Below are positions 20,868 through 28,648 of a stretch of 64,000 nt of DNA, one piece after another. The position numbers were made by a program, and so were the translations under genes. This DNA is from Phycisphaerae bacterium (lineage in GTDB: Bacteria > Planctomycetota > Phycisphaerae > UBA1845 > UTPLA1), in assembly GCA_023150615.1 (NCBI GenBank), contig JAKLKO010000008.1:1-64000 (forward strand), written 5' to 3'. How positions within the stretch are numbered: position 1 is the first letter of the stretch; every line of letters begins with the position of its first letter. The notes beneath the pieces were generated by a model. That model had not been told where the DNA came from, made no database searches, and saw nothing but the letters and a program-made list of their open reading frames with translations.

Positions 20868-22826
20868 ATGACTCAACCGCGTCGATGCCCCGTTGCGATC
20901 CTGGGGTGGGGCGTGCTGATCCTCACCGGTTGCGGCGCGCCGCAGCCCGTCGTACGTCACGTGCCGCGCGAGGTTCCGGTCTATGACGCCGAGACGCTGT
21001 ACGAGACGATCACGTACACGCGGGCGTCGTTTTCGCACGACGAGACGCGCATCCTGCTGTCCAGCGACCAGACCGGCGTCTTCAACGTCTACAGCCTGAA
21101 TCTCGCCGACGGGCGGCTCGAGCCGATGACGCGCTCGGCGCGGCATTCCATGTTTGCGATCGGCTGGTTTCCACATGACGATCGGGCGCTGTACTCGGCC
21201 GATCAGGATGGCAACGAGCTGACCCACATCTTTGTCCGCGAGATCACCGGCAAGACGGTCGATCTCACGCCGGGCAAGAAAACGAAGGCCGAGTTTCTCC
21301 GCTGGAGCGGCGACCGGCGGTTCTTCTACATCGCCACCAACGAGCGCGATCCGAAGCACTTCGACGTGTACCGGTACTCCGAGAAGGACTACACCCGCGA
21401 GCGCATCTTCGAGAACAAGGAGGCCTGGTCGGTCGCCGATATCAGCCGCGACGGCCGCTGGATCGCGCTGGACAGGATTCGCAACAACGTCGACAGCGAC
21501 ATCTACCTCTGGGACGTTTGGTTTCCGGAGAAGCCGGCGCGGCACGTCACGCCGCACCAGGGCCAGGCGGAGTACCGCACGCTGACGTTCACGCCCGACT
21601 GCCGGCAGCTCGTCTATGCCACCGATGCGCACGGCGAGTACCGCCAGGGCTGGGCGTTCGACATGATCACCGGCGAGCACCGGGCTCTGCTCGCCGATGC
21701 GTGGGACGTCATGTTTGTCGGGTACTCCGAGACCGGGCGCTACCGCGTGCACGCGGTCAACGCCGATGCGCGCACGGCCGTGACGCTGCTCGACAGGGCA
21801 GCGAACAAGCCGGTCGAGCTGCCCAAGTTGCCGAGCGCCGACATCACCGGCATGACGATCTCGCGGAGCGAGAACTGGCTCGCGTTTTACGTCGCCGGGG
21901 ACGCGTCGCCGGCCGACCTGCACCTGTTCAATCTCCAGAACGGCGAATACCGTCAACTGACGCGGGCGCTGAACCCGAAGGTCGATCCGAAGCACCTCGT
22001 GACGGCGCAGGTGGTGCGCTATCCAAGCTTCGACGGCCTGCTCATCCCCGCGCTGCTCTACCGGCCGTGGAACTCCTCGCCGCAGAAGAGGGCGCCGGCG
22101 CTGGTGTGGGTGCACGGCGGTCCGGGCGGACAATCGCGGCACGGCTACAACGCCACGATCCAGCATCTCGTCAATCACGGCTACGGCGTGCTGGCGGTAA
22201 ACAACCGCGGTTCGAGCGGCTACGGCAAGCGGTTCTACCACCTCGACGACCGCAACCACGGCGAGGGCGACCTGAAGGACTGCATCTGGGGGCGGCGATA
22301 CCTCGAGGCGCTCGACTGGGTCGATGGTTCGCGGATCGGCATCATCGGCGGCAGCTACGGCGGCTTCATGGTCGCCGCGGCGCTGACGCGCGAGCCGGAG
22401 GCGTTCGACGTCGGCATCAACATCTTCGGCGTCACGAACTGGCTGCGAACGCTCAACAGCATCCCGCCCTGGTGGTCGGACATCCGCGAAGCGCTCTTCG
22501 CCGAGATGGGCGATCCGAAGACCGACGAGCCGCGACTCAGGCGGATCTCGCCGCTGGAGAACGCATCGCGGATCACGCGGCCGATGCTCGTCGTCCAGGG
22601 CGCGAACGATCCGCGCGTGCTCAAGGTCGAGAGCGATGACCTCGTCGCCGCGGCCCGCAAGAACGGCGTGCCGGTCGAATACCTCGTCTTCCCGGACGAA
22701 GGGCACGGGTTCCTGAAGAAGAAGAACCGCATCGCGGCATCGGAGGCGTACGTCAAGTTCCTGCGCGAGTACCTCACGCCCGAGCCGCCCGACTCGGCCA
22801 GTCGGCCGACGCGCGCGACGGATTAG
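20868..22826 (+). CDS. S9-family prolyl-oligopeptidase-type peptidase, lipoprotein
   Basis: 652 residues. A lipoprotein signal ends in LTGC (Cys about residue 23). About residues 50-390 form a beta-propeller (repeated blocks such as FSHDETRILLSSDQTGVFNVY and SGDRRFFYIATN), and 395-650 an alpha/beta-hydrolase domain. The triad is Ser496 in GGSYGG, Asp581 in GANDPRV and His613 in DEGHGF, with WVHGGPGGQ as the oxyanion region. Family members cleave oligopeptides after Pro or related residues. CCGGAGG precedes ATG 20868. The last four bases overlap the end of the phosphatase gene on the other strand. Confidence 0.92.
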   Translation: MTQPRRCPVAILGWGVLILTGCGAPQPVVRHVPREVPVYDAETLYETITYTRASFSHDETRILLSSDQTGVFNVYSLNLADGRLEPMTRSARHSMFAIGWFPHDDRALYSADQDGNELTHIFVREITGKTVDLTPGKKTKAEFLRWSGDRRFFYIATNERDPKHFDVYRYSEKDYTRERIFENKEAWSVADISRDGRWIALDRIRNNVDSDIYLWDVWFPEKPARHVTPHQGQAEYRTLTFTPDCRQLVYATDAHGEYRQGWAFDMITGEHRALLADAWDVMFVGYSETGRYRVHAVNADARTAVTLLDRAANKPVELPKLPSADITGMTISRSENWLAFYVAGDASPADLHLFNLQNGEYRQLTRALNPKVDPKHLVTAQVVRYPSFDGLLIPALLYRPWNSSPQKRAPALVWVHGGPGGQSRHGYNATIQHLVNHGYGVLAVNNRGSSGYGKRFYHLDDRNHGEGDLKDCIWGRRYLEALDWVDGSRIGIIGGSYGGFMVAAALTREPEAFDVGINIFGVTNWLRTLNSIPPWWSDIREALFAEMGDPKTDEPRLRRISPLENASRITRPMLVVQGANDPRVLKVESDDLVAAARKNGVPVEYLVFPDEGHGFLKKKNRIAASEAYVKFLREYLTPEPPDSASRPTRATD

Positions 22827-23623
22827 CGCGCGGCGCCGGCGGGAGCGTCGTCGCCGCGGAGCTTCTCCAGCACGGCCGGCAGCAGGTGCCCATTCGTCGC
22901 GAGCGCTTCGGGCGCGGTGTGCGTCGGTCGTCCGGACCAGTCGGTGAACGTGCCGCCGGCCTCGACCACGATCGGCAGCAGCGCGGCGTTGTCCCACAGG
23001 TTCATGATCGGATCGAGCGCGATCTCGGCGCGGCCGGTCGCGACGAGGGCGTAGGCGTAGGCGTCGCTCCAGCCGCGATCGAGTGCGCAGGCGTCGCGGA
23101 GTCGCTCGAACGCCGCGCCGCGACCAAGCTGGTACATCCCCTTCGTGCCGGTGCAGACGAGCCGCGCGTCGGCCAGCGTCCGGACCTCCGACACGCGCGC
23201 CGGCCGGCCGTTCCACGAACACCCCAGGCCCCGCGCGGCGCACAGCGTCTCGTTGAGCGCGGGAAAGTAGATGACCCCGGCAAGCATCTCGCCGTGCCAC
23301 TCGAATCCGACGAGCACGCTGAAGAGCGGCACGCCGCTGATGAAGCTCTGCGTGCCGTCGATCGGGTCGAGGATCCACCGCGCCGGCTCGCGACCGGGCT
23401 TTTCGCCGAACTCTTCGCCGAGAATGCCGTGCATCGGAAACGCGGCTTCGATGCGGCGCCGGAGCAGCTCCTCCGCGCCGCGATCGGCGGCGGTGACCGG
23501 CGAGCGGTCGGCCTTCCGCTCGTGCGGCGTACCGGCATTGAACAGGCCGAGCGTCAGCGCGCCGGCGGCGTGCGCCGAATCGACCGCGAGGTCAAGGATC
23601 GGCTTCAGATTCGGCGCCTGCAT
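22823..23623 (-). CDS. Inositol-monophosphatase-family phosphatase (HisN-like)
   Basis: 266 residues. The metal-binding motifs are GILGEEFGEKPG (EE), DPIDGTQSF (DPxDGT) and WDNAALLPIVVEAGG. The first-domain TAADRGAEELLRRRI fits the histidinol-phosphatase (HisN) or inositol-monophosphatase branch. It could remove phosphate from histidinol phosphate, inositol phosphate or PAP; sequence alone does not decide. Its end overlaps the peptidase gene's end by four bases (convergent), and the membrane-protein operon ends 52 bases upstream of its start. Confidence 0.9.
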   Translation of the reverse strand: MQAPNLKPILDLAVDSAHAAGALTLGLFNAGTPHERKADRSPVTAADRGAEELLRRRIEAAFPMHGILGEEFGEKPGREPARWILDPIDGTQSFISGVPLFSVLVGFEWHGEMLAGVIYFPALNETLCAARGLGCSWNGRPARVSEVRTLADARLVCTGTKGMYQLGRGAAFERLRDACALDRGWSDAYAYALVATGRAEIALDPIMNLWDNAALLPIVVEAGGTFTDWSGRPTHTAPEALATNGHLLPAVLEKLRGDDAPAGAAR

Positions 23624-23675
23624 GACGGGCCTCCGGGCGGCGTCGGCGTCGACGCGCGCTGCGCAGTGTACGCCG

Positions 23676-24122
23676 CTATCGCCACCACAGCGATACGGAC
23701 GTCATGCCGAACGCCGCGAGCAGCGCCAGTGCGCTGAGCGCGACGCCGGCGATCATCTGGCGCCGTCGCCGCGACGCATCCCAGCTTCGCCACGCGTTCA
23801 CGACCGCGATGGCCTGCTCGGGCGCTGGCGACACCGGCGCGATGAAGTGGACGCGGACGCGGTCCATCGGCCAGCGCGAGAGATCCAGTTGCCGGTCCCA
23901 CGCGCCGCGCCAGAGGTCGTCGGCCCGCTCGAAGACGACGTGCCGCACGCGCTGCTCGCGAACGAGCTCGTCAAGGTCGTCCAGCTCGCCGGCCGCGTGG
24001 ACCGATTCGAGCGTCAGTCCGAACGACTGCGCCCATTCCTCCGCGCGCGGCCGATCGCGCCCATCGGCCATCACCACGGCCGCGCGCTCGCCCGCCGAAT
24101 CCCCTTCCGATCGACTCGTCAT
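23676..24122 (-). CDS. Small membrane-anchored protein of unknown function
   Basis: 148 residues. About residues 12-95 look like a small alpha/beta domain (RAAVVMADGRDRPRAEEW, VRHVVFERADDLWRG, MDRVRVHFIAPV), and a single membrane segment lies near the C-terminus (about 125-145). I do not recognise it. Its ATG overlaps the TGA of the CPBP gene (ATGA), so it is translationally coupled to it; the frame is open far upstream (to 26129) only because that stretch is the shadow of two other genes. Confidence 0.7.
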   Translation of the reverse strand: MTSRSEGDSAGERAAVVMADGRDRPRAEEWAQSFGLTLESVHAAGELDDLDELVREQRVRHVVFERADDLWRGAWDRQLDLSRWPMDRVRVHFIAPVSPAPEQAIAVVNAWRSWDASRRRRQMIAGVALSALALLAAFGMTSVSLWWR

Positions 24123-24916
24123 TGCGTCGCTCCGAACAGCAGCCACAGGTTGTAGGTCAGCAGACTCAGGCCCAGCACGCCGGCCGCCCCGGCGTACGGA
24201 AAGATGCTCGCGCCGACCAGCCAGCCGGGCCCGGTGTAGCGCACGAACGGCCGCACGCCCATGATGACGAAGATGCCGCCGGCGTGCACGCCGATGGGCA
24301 GCCACAGCGAGTGCGTCGCGGCAAAGCAGGTGCAGAGCAGCACGCCGAGGCCGACGTGACCGGCGAACGTCCAGTAGCGCTTCACGCGCCGCACGTAGTG
24401 CGCCGCGGCGAATACGAGCGCGCCGACCGCCACGGCCGGCGCCGGAGACATCGACTCGAGCAGTTCCGCCATGAAGACGGCTCGGAAGAGCAGCTCTTCC
24501 ATCACCGCGCCGAGCAGCGCCGAGAAGGGCACGGCCGCGAGTCGTCGCGCGACGACCGACCCTGCATGCCGAACGCCGATTCGCACCTGATCGGTCGCGA
24601 TCCACGCGAGGTAGATCAGCGAGAGGTACGTGACCGTGCCGAAGAAGCCGCCGAGCAATCGAAGCGCGGCGGCGCGCTCGAACGGAAACAGGCTCGCGTA
24701 GTAATCGAGCGGCATTCGCCCGCGCAAGAGCGGATAGGCCAGCACGACCGCCGCGAATCCCGCGTTCGTCCACGCGCGACTGAGACGCTGCGATCGTCGC
24801 GGGAGGCCGCTCGCCGTGATCTGCCACACCATCGGCAAACCCGAACATCGACGCAGGATCGACAGGCCGAGCCACATCCATACGGGAAGCGCCAGCAAAA
24901 GAAGAAACGCTTGCAT
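24119..24916 (-). CDS. CPBP-family intramembrane metalloprotease
   Basis: 265 residues with about seven membrane segments. The three CPBP (Abi/CAAX-protease) motifs are present: EELLFR, FAAAHY and, in the last part, HSLWLPIGVHAGG. These supply the glutamates and histidines of the catalytic metal site. Members process or scaffold membrane proteins; the substrate is unknown. It starts three bases after the acyltransferase and overlaps the next gene by four bases. Confidence 0.85.
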   Translation of the reverse strand: MQAFLLLLALPVWMWLGLSILRRCSGLPMVWQITASGLPRRSQRLSRAWTNAGFAAVVLAYPLLRGRMPLDYYASLFPFERAAALRLLGGFFGTVTYLSLIYLAWIATDQVRIGVRHAGSVVARRLAAVPFSALLGAVMEELLFRAVFMAELLESMSPAPAVAVGALVFAAAHYVRRVKRYWTFAGHVGLGVLLCTCFAATHSLWLPIGVHAGGIFVIMGVRPFVRYTGPGWLVGASIFPYAGAAGVLGLSLLTYNLWLLFGATQ

Positions 24917-24919
24917 GGA

Positions 24920-25951
24920 TCAGGTCGCCTCCGCCGCAGGTTGCGCCGGCGTGGCCGACGGGGCGCAGCCATCCGCGGCCAGCATCCGCACGTAGCGCTC
25001 GTCGCCCTCGAAGACTCGCGCCCAGCGCCGATCTCCCCACAGGAACCACAAACCGGGCGTCTCGACGAGGAATCGCTCGAACAGCGTCGCGAACCACTGC
25101 ATCCGCTCGGCGATCGCTGCCCGCCGCGAACCGCGACCCGCCGGCGCATCGGCCGCGCGATACGGACCGTGGAATTGCAGGCGAACGGCGGCGCCATCCG
25201 ACCGTCCGGTGATGGCGATCAGCGGCGCATCGCCGAGCAGCGAGAGCGCGGCCGGGCCGCTCGGCAGGTAGATCTCGCGGTCGAAGAATCGTACGGCCGT
25301 GCCCTCGTCGCGCTTCTGCGGCAGGTCGGGCGTGATGACCATCAGCCGGCCTTCGGCGAGGGCGTCGTGCATGCGAATGGCGCGGCTGGTCGGATCGGTG
25401 GCGCTGGCCGGCTCGGCGATGAAGTCGAGGCCGACGGCGTCGCACCAGCGGCGCTTGGCCTCCTGCCGGCGCGGGTCCGTGGAGTGCCGCAGGTAGATCG
25501 TGACGGGCGAGACCATGTTGAGCCGCGCGAGGGCGAACAGGTAGTCGGCGATGTGCGGTGCGACGAGCACGACGCCGCGCCCGGATCGAGCCGCGTTCTG
25601 CACGATTTGGATCGACTCGTCGAGGATGATGCGGCGCACGGCCAGCGCCGATAGCGGCGGCGCCATTCCGCGTTCGGCCGTGTGCGGCGCGGGCGCTTCG
25701 CGGAAGATGTGCAGGGCGCCGGCCAGGTGGTGCGCGCTGCGGCGGAAGTACTCGCGAAAGGCGCGGCGATCGTAGACGCCGACCGATCGCATGTTTCGCG
25801 CGACTTGTCGCGCCAGGATCGGCGTCCACGGACCGAGCCGGCCGATCAGGAACTCCGCGCCTGCCAGCAGCGGAGTCGGGCACCACGCCGCATGGCGCAG
25901 CGCCGCGTGCGAGAGGGCAGACGTGACACGCCGGCGTAGAGGGCGAAACAA
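24920..25951 (-). CDS. LpxL/HtrB-like lipid acyltransferase
   Basis: 343 residues. Blocks such as GVVLVAPHIADYLFALARL, VTIYLRHSTDPRRQEAKRRW and AIRMHDALAEGRLMVITPDLPQKRDEGTAVRFFDREIYLPSGPAALSLLGDAPLIAITGRSDG are those of the lipid A lauroyl/myristoyl-type acyltransferases. The catalytic His is kept (APHIAD), but the usual H-x4-D/E spacing is not: an Asp stands three residues after the His. Members add acyl chains to lipid A or phospholipid precursors. It heads an operon with a CPBP protease and a small membrane protein. Confidence 0.83.
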   Translation of the reverse strand: MFRPLRRRVTSALSHAALRHAAWCPTPLLAGAEFLIGRLGPWTPILARQVARNMRSVGVYDRRAFREYFRRSAHHLAGALHIFREAPAPHTAERGMAPPLSALAVRRIILDESIQIVQNAARSGRGVVLVAPHIADYLFALARLNMVSPVTIYLRHSTDPRRQEAKRRWCDAVGLDFIAEPASATDPTSRAIRMHDALAEGRLMVITPDLPQKRDEGTAVRFFDREIYLPSGPAALSLLGDAPLIAITGRSDGAAVRLQFHGPYRAADAPAGRGSRRAAIAERMQWFATLFERFLVETPGLWFLWGDRRWARVFEGDERYVRMLAADGCAPSATPAQPAAEAT

Positions 25952-26066
25952 GGCGACGGCTCCAACGCCCGGCGGAACGGACGAGCGCGCACGGCAGTAT
26001 AAGGCGCCGCTCGCGCGGCGGACGGGATGCGATAGAATGCCGCGCGGACGGGTCCGTCCCGATCCG

Positions 26067-26161
26067 GGGAGCGTCCGGATACCTGGTGGGTCCCGCGGCC
26101 TTCAAAGCCGTTGAGGGGTTGCGACGCAACTCCTGGTGGGTTCGATTCCCATCCGCTCCCG
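26067..26161 (+). tRNA. selC: tRNA-Sec (anticodon TCA)
   Basis: A 95-base tRNA. The anticodon arm GCGGC-CTTCAAA-GCCGT carries TCA. The long variable arm pairs GTTGC with GCAAC. The T-arm GTGGG-TTCGATT-CCCAT fits the 8+5 class of selenocysteine tRNA. Acceptor GGGAGCG pairs with CGCTCCC, discriminator G, no encoded CCA; the eighth acceptor pair is T.C. This reads UGA as selenocysteine, so the organism should also have SelA, SelB and SelD, none of which is in the window. A TAGAAT at 26033-26038 could be the -10 box. Confidence 0.95.
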
Positions 26162-26177
26162 TGCGGCGCGATCGGCG

Positions 26178-27314
26178 CTACGCGCCGGCGACCTTCATGC
26201 TCTCCGTCGTGGGGCGGCCGTCGAAGTCGAGCCAGCGGTGCTCGCGAAAGTCGTAGAGTTTGCAGCGCCGCAGCGTGTCGCGCATGACGCGCGGCGACCA
26301 GCGCACGACCATGACGTCGCCGTTGAGCACCTCGCGGACACCGGCCTGCGCGCTTTTCAGCTCGTAGAGCGGCACGCGCGGATTGATGTGGTGCGCTGTG
26401 TGCTCGTTGATGTTGTGCAGGAGCATGCGGAGAATCCACGGAAATTCGATGTGCACCGTGCCGCGGACCTGCGTATCGTAGAAGGTCCACTCCGGCTCGT
26501 TGTCGAACCAGCGAATCCGCGGGTGCGTGTGCTGCTGGAACGTAATGAACGAGATGAACCCGTTCCAGATCAGGAACGGCAGCACCCACGCCACGGCGAA
26601 GTGCCCCAGTCCGGCGATCCACGCCGCCTGCCCCGCCGGGCGCATCAGGATTCCGAGTCCGATCGACAGGCCGATCATCGCCAGCGCGAAGGCCGCGACG
26701 ATCACGCGGTCGACCTGGAACTGCCGCGGGTTTCGGAACCGCGCGCGGTGCTCGGCGTTCGGGAACATCTCAACCCGAACCCAGTTTTCGATCAGGTAGT
26801 AAAGCGTCAGGCCGAACGACGTGCGATAGATCCGCTGGAGCGTCCGGCGCCATGCGGGCAGCCGGTCAAACTCCTCCTTCGAGAGCGGCGAGTAGCCCGG
26901 GTCGCGGCCTTTCAGGTTCGTCCAGCCGTGATGCAGTCCGTTGTGTGACAACTCCCACGACGAGTACGGATGAAGGGCGGGCAGAAACGCGATGCGGCCG
27001 AGCAGCCGATTCAGCCAGCCCACGGGCGTCAGGCCCATGTGGCATGCGTCGTGGCCGATCAGGAACAGCATGCCGATCGCCAGCCCGTTGGCATACCCGA
27101 GGACGATCTTTAGCAGCCAGAACTCGGTGAAGAAGATGGCGGCGTAGGTGGCGGCGTAGATCGCGCCGACGAGGGCGATCAGGGCGCCCCCTTTCGCGAT
27201 GGAGCGCGCGGCGGTCGCGGCGATGAGGCGCTGCCGCACGACGCGGAGGAGCTCGTCGCGGTCCGCGGTCGAAGGCGGCGGCGAGGCAGATGACGGTTGG
27301 ATCAGGCCGGGCAT
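26178..27314 (-). CDS. Membrane fatty acid desaturase
   Basis: 378 residues with four or more membrane segments and the three histidine boxes of the di-iron desaturase superfamily: HDACH (about 87-91), HNGLHH (about 124-129) and HTAHH (about 304-308). Members insert double bonds into acyl chains or hydroxylate related substrates, such as carotenoids. It is followed closely by tRNA-Sec, so it may be a single-gene transcript. The start is uncertain: ATG 27314 is taken because the frame upstream (open to 27413) is unlike protein, but no clear ribosome site is seen. Confidence 0.87.
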   Translation of the reverse strand: MPGLIQPSSASPPPSTADRDELLRVVRQRLIAATAARSIAKGGALIALVGAIYAATYAAIFFTEFWLLKIVLGYANGLAIGMLFLIGHDACHMGLTPVGWLNRLLGRIAFLPALHPYSSWELSHNGLHHGWTNLKGRDPGYSPLSKEEFDRLPAWRRTLQRIYRTSFGLTLYYLIENWVRVEMFPNAEHRARFRNPRQFQVDRVIVAAFALAMIGLSIGLGILMRPAGQAAWIAGLGHFAVAWVLPFLIWNGFISFITFQQHTHPRIRWFDNEPEWTFYDTQVRGTVHIEFPWILRMLLHNINEHTAHHINPRVPLYELKSAQAGVREVLNGDVMVVRWSPRVMRDTLRRCKLYDFREHRWLDFDGRPTTESMKVAGA

Positions 27315-27433
27315 TCGGGCCGAAGCATACGCGGAATCAGCGCGGATGGGAACGGAGGAGTTGGCGATTGAGCGCAGGTCCCGCCGGTGTGCGGAGATGC
27401 GCGCTGCGCGCAATTCGCAGCGACTGACCGCGC

Positions 27434-27473
27434 CCGGCCCATCAACTGTTCAGTCGATCCGTTGATGGGCCGG
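27434..27473. repeat. Perfect 13-base inverted repeat, possible terminator
   Basis: CCGGCCCATCAAC (27434-27446) is repeated inverted as GTTGATGGGCCGG (27461-27473) with a 14-base loop. It lies 56 bases after the stop of the PEP-CTERM gene and before the desaturase start. There is no T-run on either strand, so it could be a factor-assisted terminator or an operator. Confidence 0.55.
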
Positions 27474-27528
27474 AACGCGATTGAACGCGACGGTGCCGGA
27501 CACAATCCCGGCGGCCGCGTGCCTCGAC

Positions 27529-28296
27529 TCAACGCCAGCGCCGGACGATCAGCGGTAATCCGACCGCGAGGAACAGCAGCGTCGTCGGCTCCGGAATACC
27601 GGTGAGCTGGAACGCCAGATCGAGCGAACTCCAGCCGGGCGCCAGCGGACCGTCATACAGCACCGGGTTTCCACCCGTCGGAGGAATTCCCCAGTTGGCC
27701 CACGGCGGATAGCCGAAGTAGTTCGACATGAACGCCGCGTCGTCGCCCCAGTTCGGCACGGTCCTCGAGCGGAAGTTCCAGTAGAAGGCGTCGAAGGCGC
27801 CGTCCTGCAGCATGATGCCCTGGATCCCGAGCCAGTAGATGCGCGGGAACGTCGGCGTTCCCTCCTGGAAGAACCACAGCTCGCGCGGCAGGTTGATCTT
27901 GAACGTGCCGTCGCCGACGTCCTGCCAGCCCAGCTTCAGCGGGTCCATCGGGTCGGCCGGACTGATCGTCGCGTCGTACAGCAGCGTGCCGGGATGGCTC
28001 GCGTCGTTCGGCGTGGCGGGCACGTCGCTCCAGAACGTCACGCGGAAATGGGTGAGGTACTGGGGACCGTAGTACGAGAACCCGGCAAAACGGATATCCG
28101 TGATCCAACTGGTCTCCGTGCACAGGAAGTCGTCGGCCGACAACGCATCCGACGGCGTGTCGGTATCGATCCAGCTCCCCGCGCCGAAATCATCCCAGGG
28201 CGCGAGCTGGTCCCACTTGATTACGTGGCCGGGCCAATCAGCGACCGCCGGCGCGGTCAGGGCCATGACGAGGACCGCCATCATTCCAAGTCTCAT
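27529..28296 (-). CDS. PEP-CTERM surface protein, single-unit relative of the giant repeat protein
   Basis: 255 residues. A signal peptide is cut near ADW. The mature part (about 20-230) begins KWDQLAPWDDFG, followed by SADDFLCTE, ITDIRFAGFSYYG, FRVTFWSDVPA, SHPGTLLYDATIS, LWFFQEG and IYWLGIQ. The order and wording match a single unit of the repeat in the giant protein upstream (ADDWFC, RWWGSYLGW, FAIWTDVPA, SHPGQVIWEYDAT). The end IPEPTTLLFLAVGLPLIVRRWR is a PEP-CTERM sorting signal. GAGAGGAG lies before ATG 28296. Confidence 0.85.
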   Translation of the reverse strand: MRLGMMAVLVMALTAPAVADWPGHVIKWDQLAPWDDFGAGSWIDTDTPSDALSADDFLCTETSWITDIRFAGFSYYGPQYLTHFRVTFWSDVPATPNDASHPGTLLYDATISPADPMDPLKLGWQDVGDGTFKINLPRELWFFQEGTPTFPRIYWLGIQGIMLQDGAFDAFYWNFRSRTVPNWGDDAAFMSNYFGYPPWANWGIPPTGGNPVLYDGPLAPGWSSLDLAFQLTGIPEPTTLLFLAVGLPLIVRRWR

Positions 28297-28595
28297 GAAC
28301 CGCACTCCTCTCCAGGTCCGACGCAGGACCGAACGACACGCCTCGCAGTTCGGATCATCGGCACACCCGACGATCACAGTCAGTCGCCCGATCCTGCAAC
28401 GGACACGCGACATGCCACGGTGAACGCGCCTCCGACATCCCCTCCCGATGCGGACGCCCCCACAGGCCGCCGTCGCGCTGAGCGAACGGCGCGCGATCAC
28501 CGTGCAAGCCAGAAATCCGCCGGGGCGCGCGCCCCAGTCCTATTCCAAACACCCCCGCAATGAATGGCCGCACCATGCGTCGAACTCTCCGAGGA
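28297..28595. other. Intergenic stretch upstream of the PEP-CTERM gene
   Basis: About 300 bases without a supported gene. A 14-base palindrome of alternating GC lies at 28522-28535. No clear promoter hexamers were found. Confidence 0.4.
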
Positions 28596-28628
28596 ACCCG
28601 TGCCGGGCTCGTGGGACCCGGCACGGGT
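28596..28628 (-). terminator. Hairpin terminator after the giant repeat protein
   Basis: ACCCGTGCCGGG (28596-28607) and its exact inverse CCCGGCACGGGT (28617-28628) form a 12-base stem with a nine-base loop, 20 bases after the stop of the giant gene. The T-run is missing (only TTCC follows), so the signal is stem-only. Confidence 0.6.
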
Positions 28629-28648
28629 CATGCTTCGTTCCCGGACCT

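Noticed and set aside
20583-23378. 931-residue open frame opposite the S9 peptidase and nadA
   Set aside because: It is Arg/Ala/Asp-rich with no motifs, lies over three well-supported genes, and reflects the high GC of third codon positions.
23676-26129. 817-residue minus frame ending in the small membrane protein
   Set aside because: Only the last 148 residues are real. The rest is out of frame with the CPBP and acyltransferase genes, which are well supported.
28522-28535. 14-base GC palindrome
   Set aside because: Alternating GC palindromes arise easily in such GC-rich DNA, and there is no flanking symmetry or gene context.
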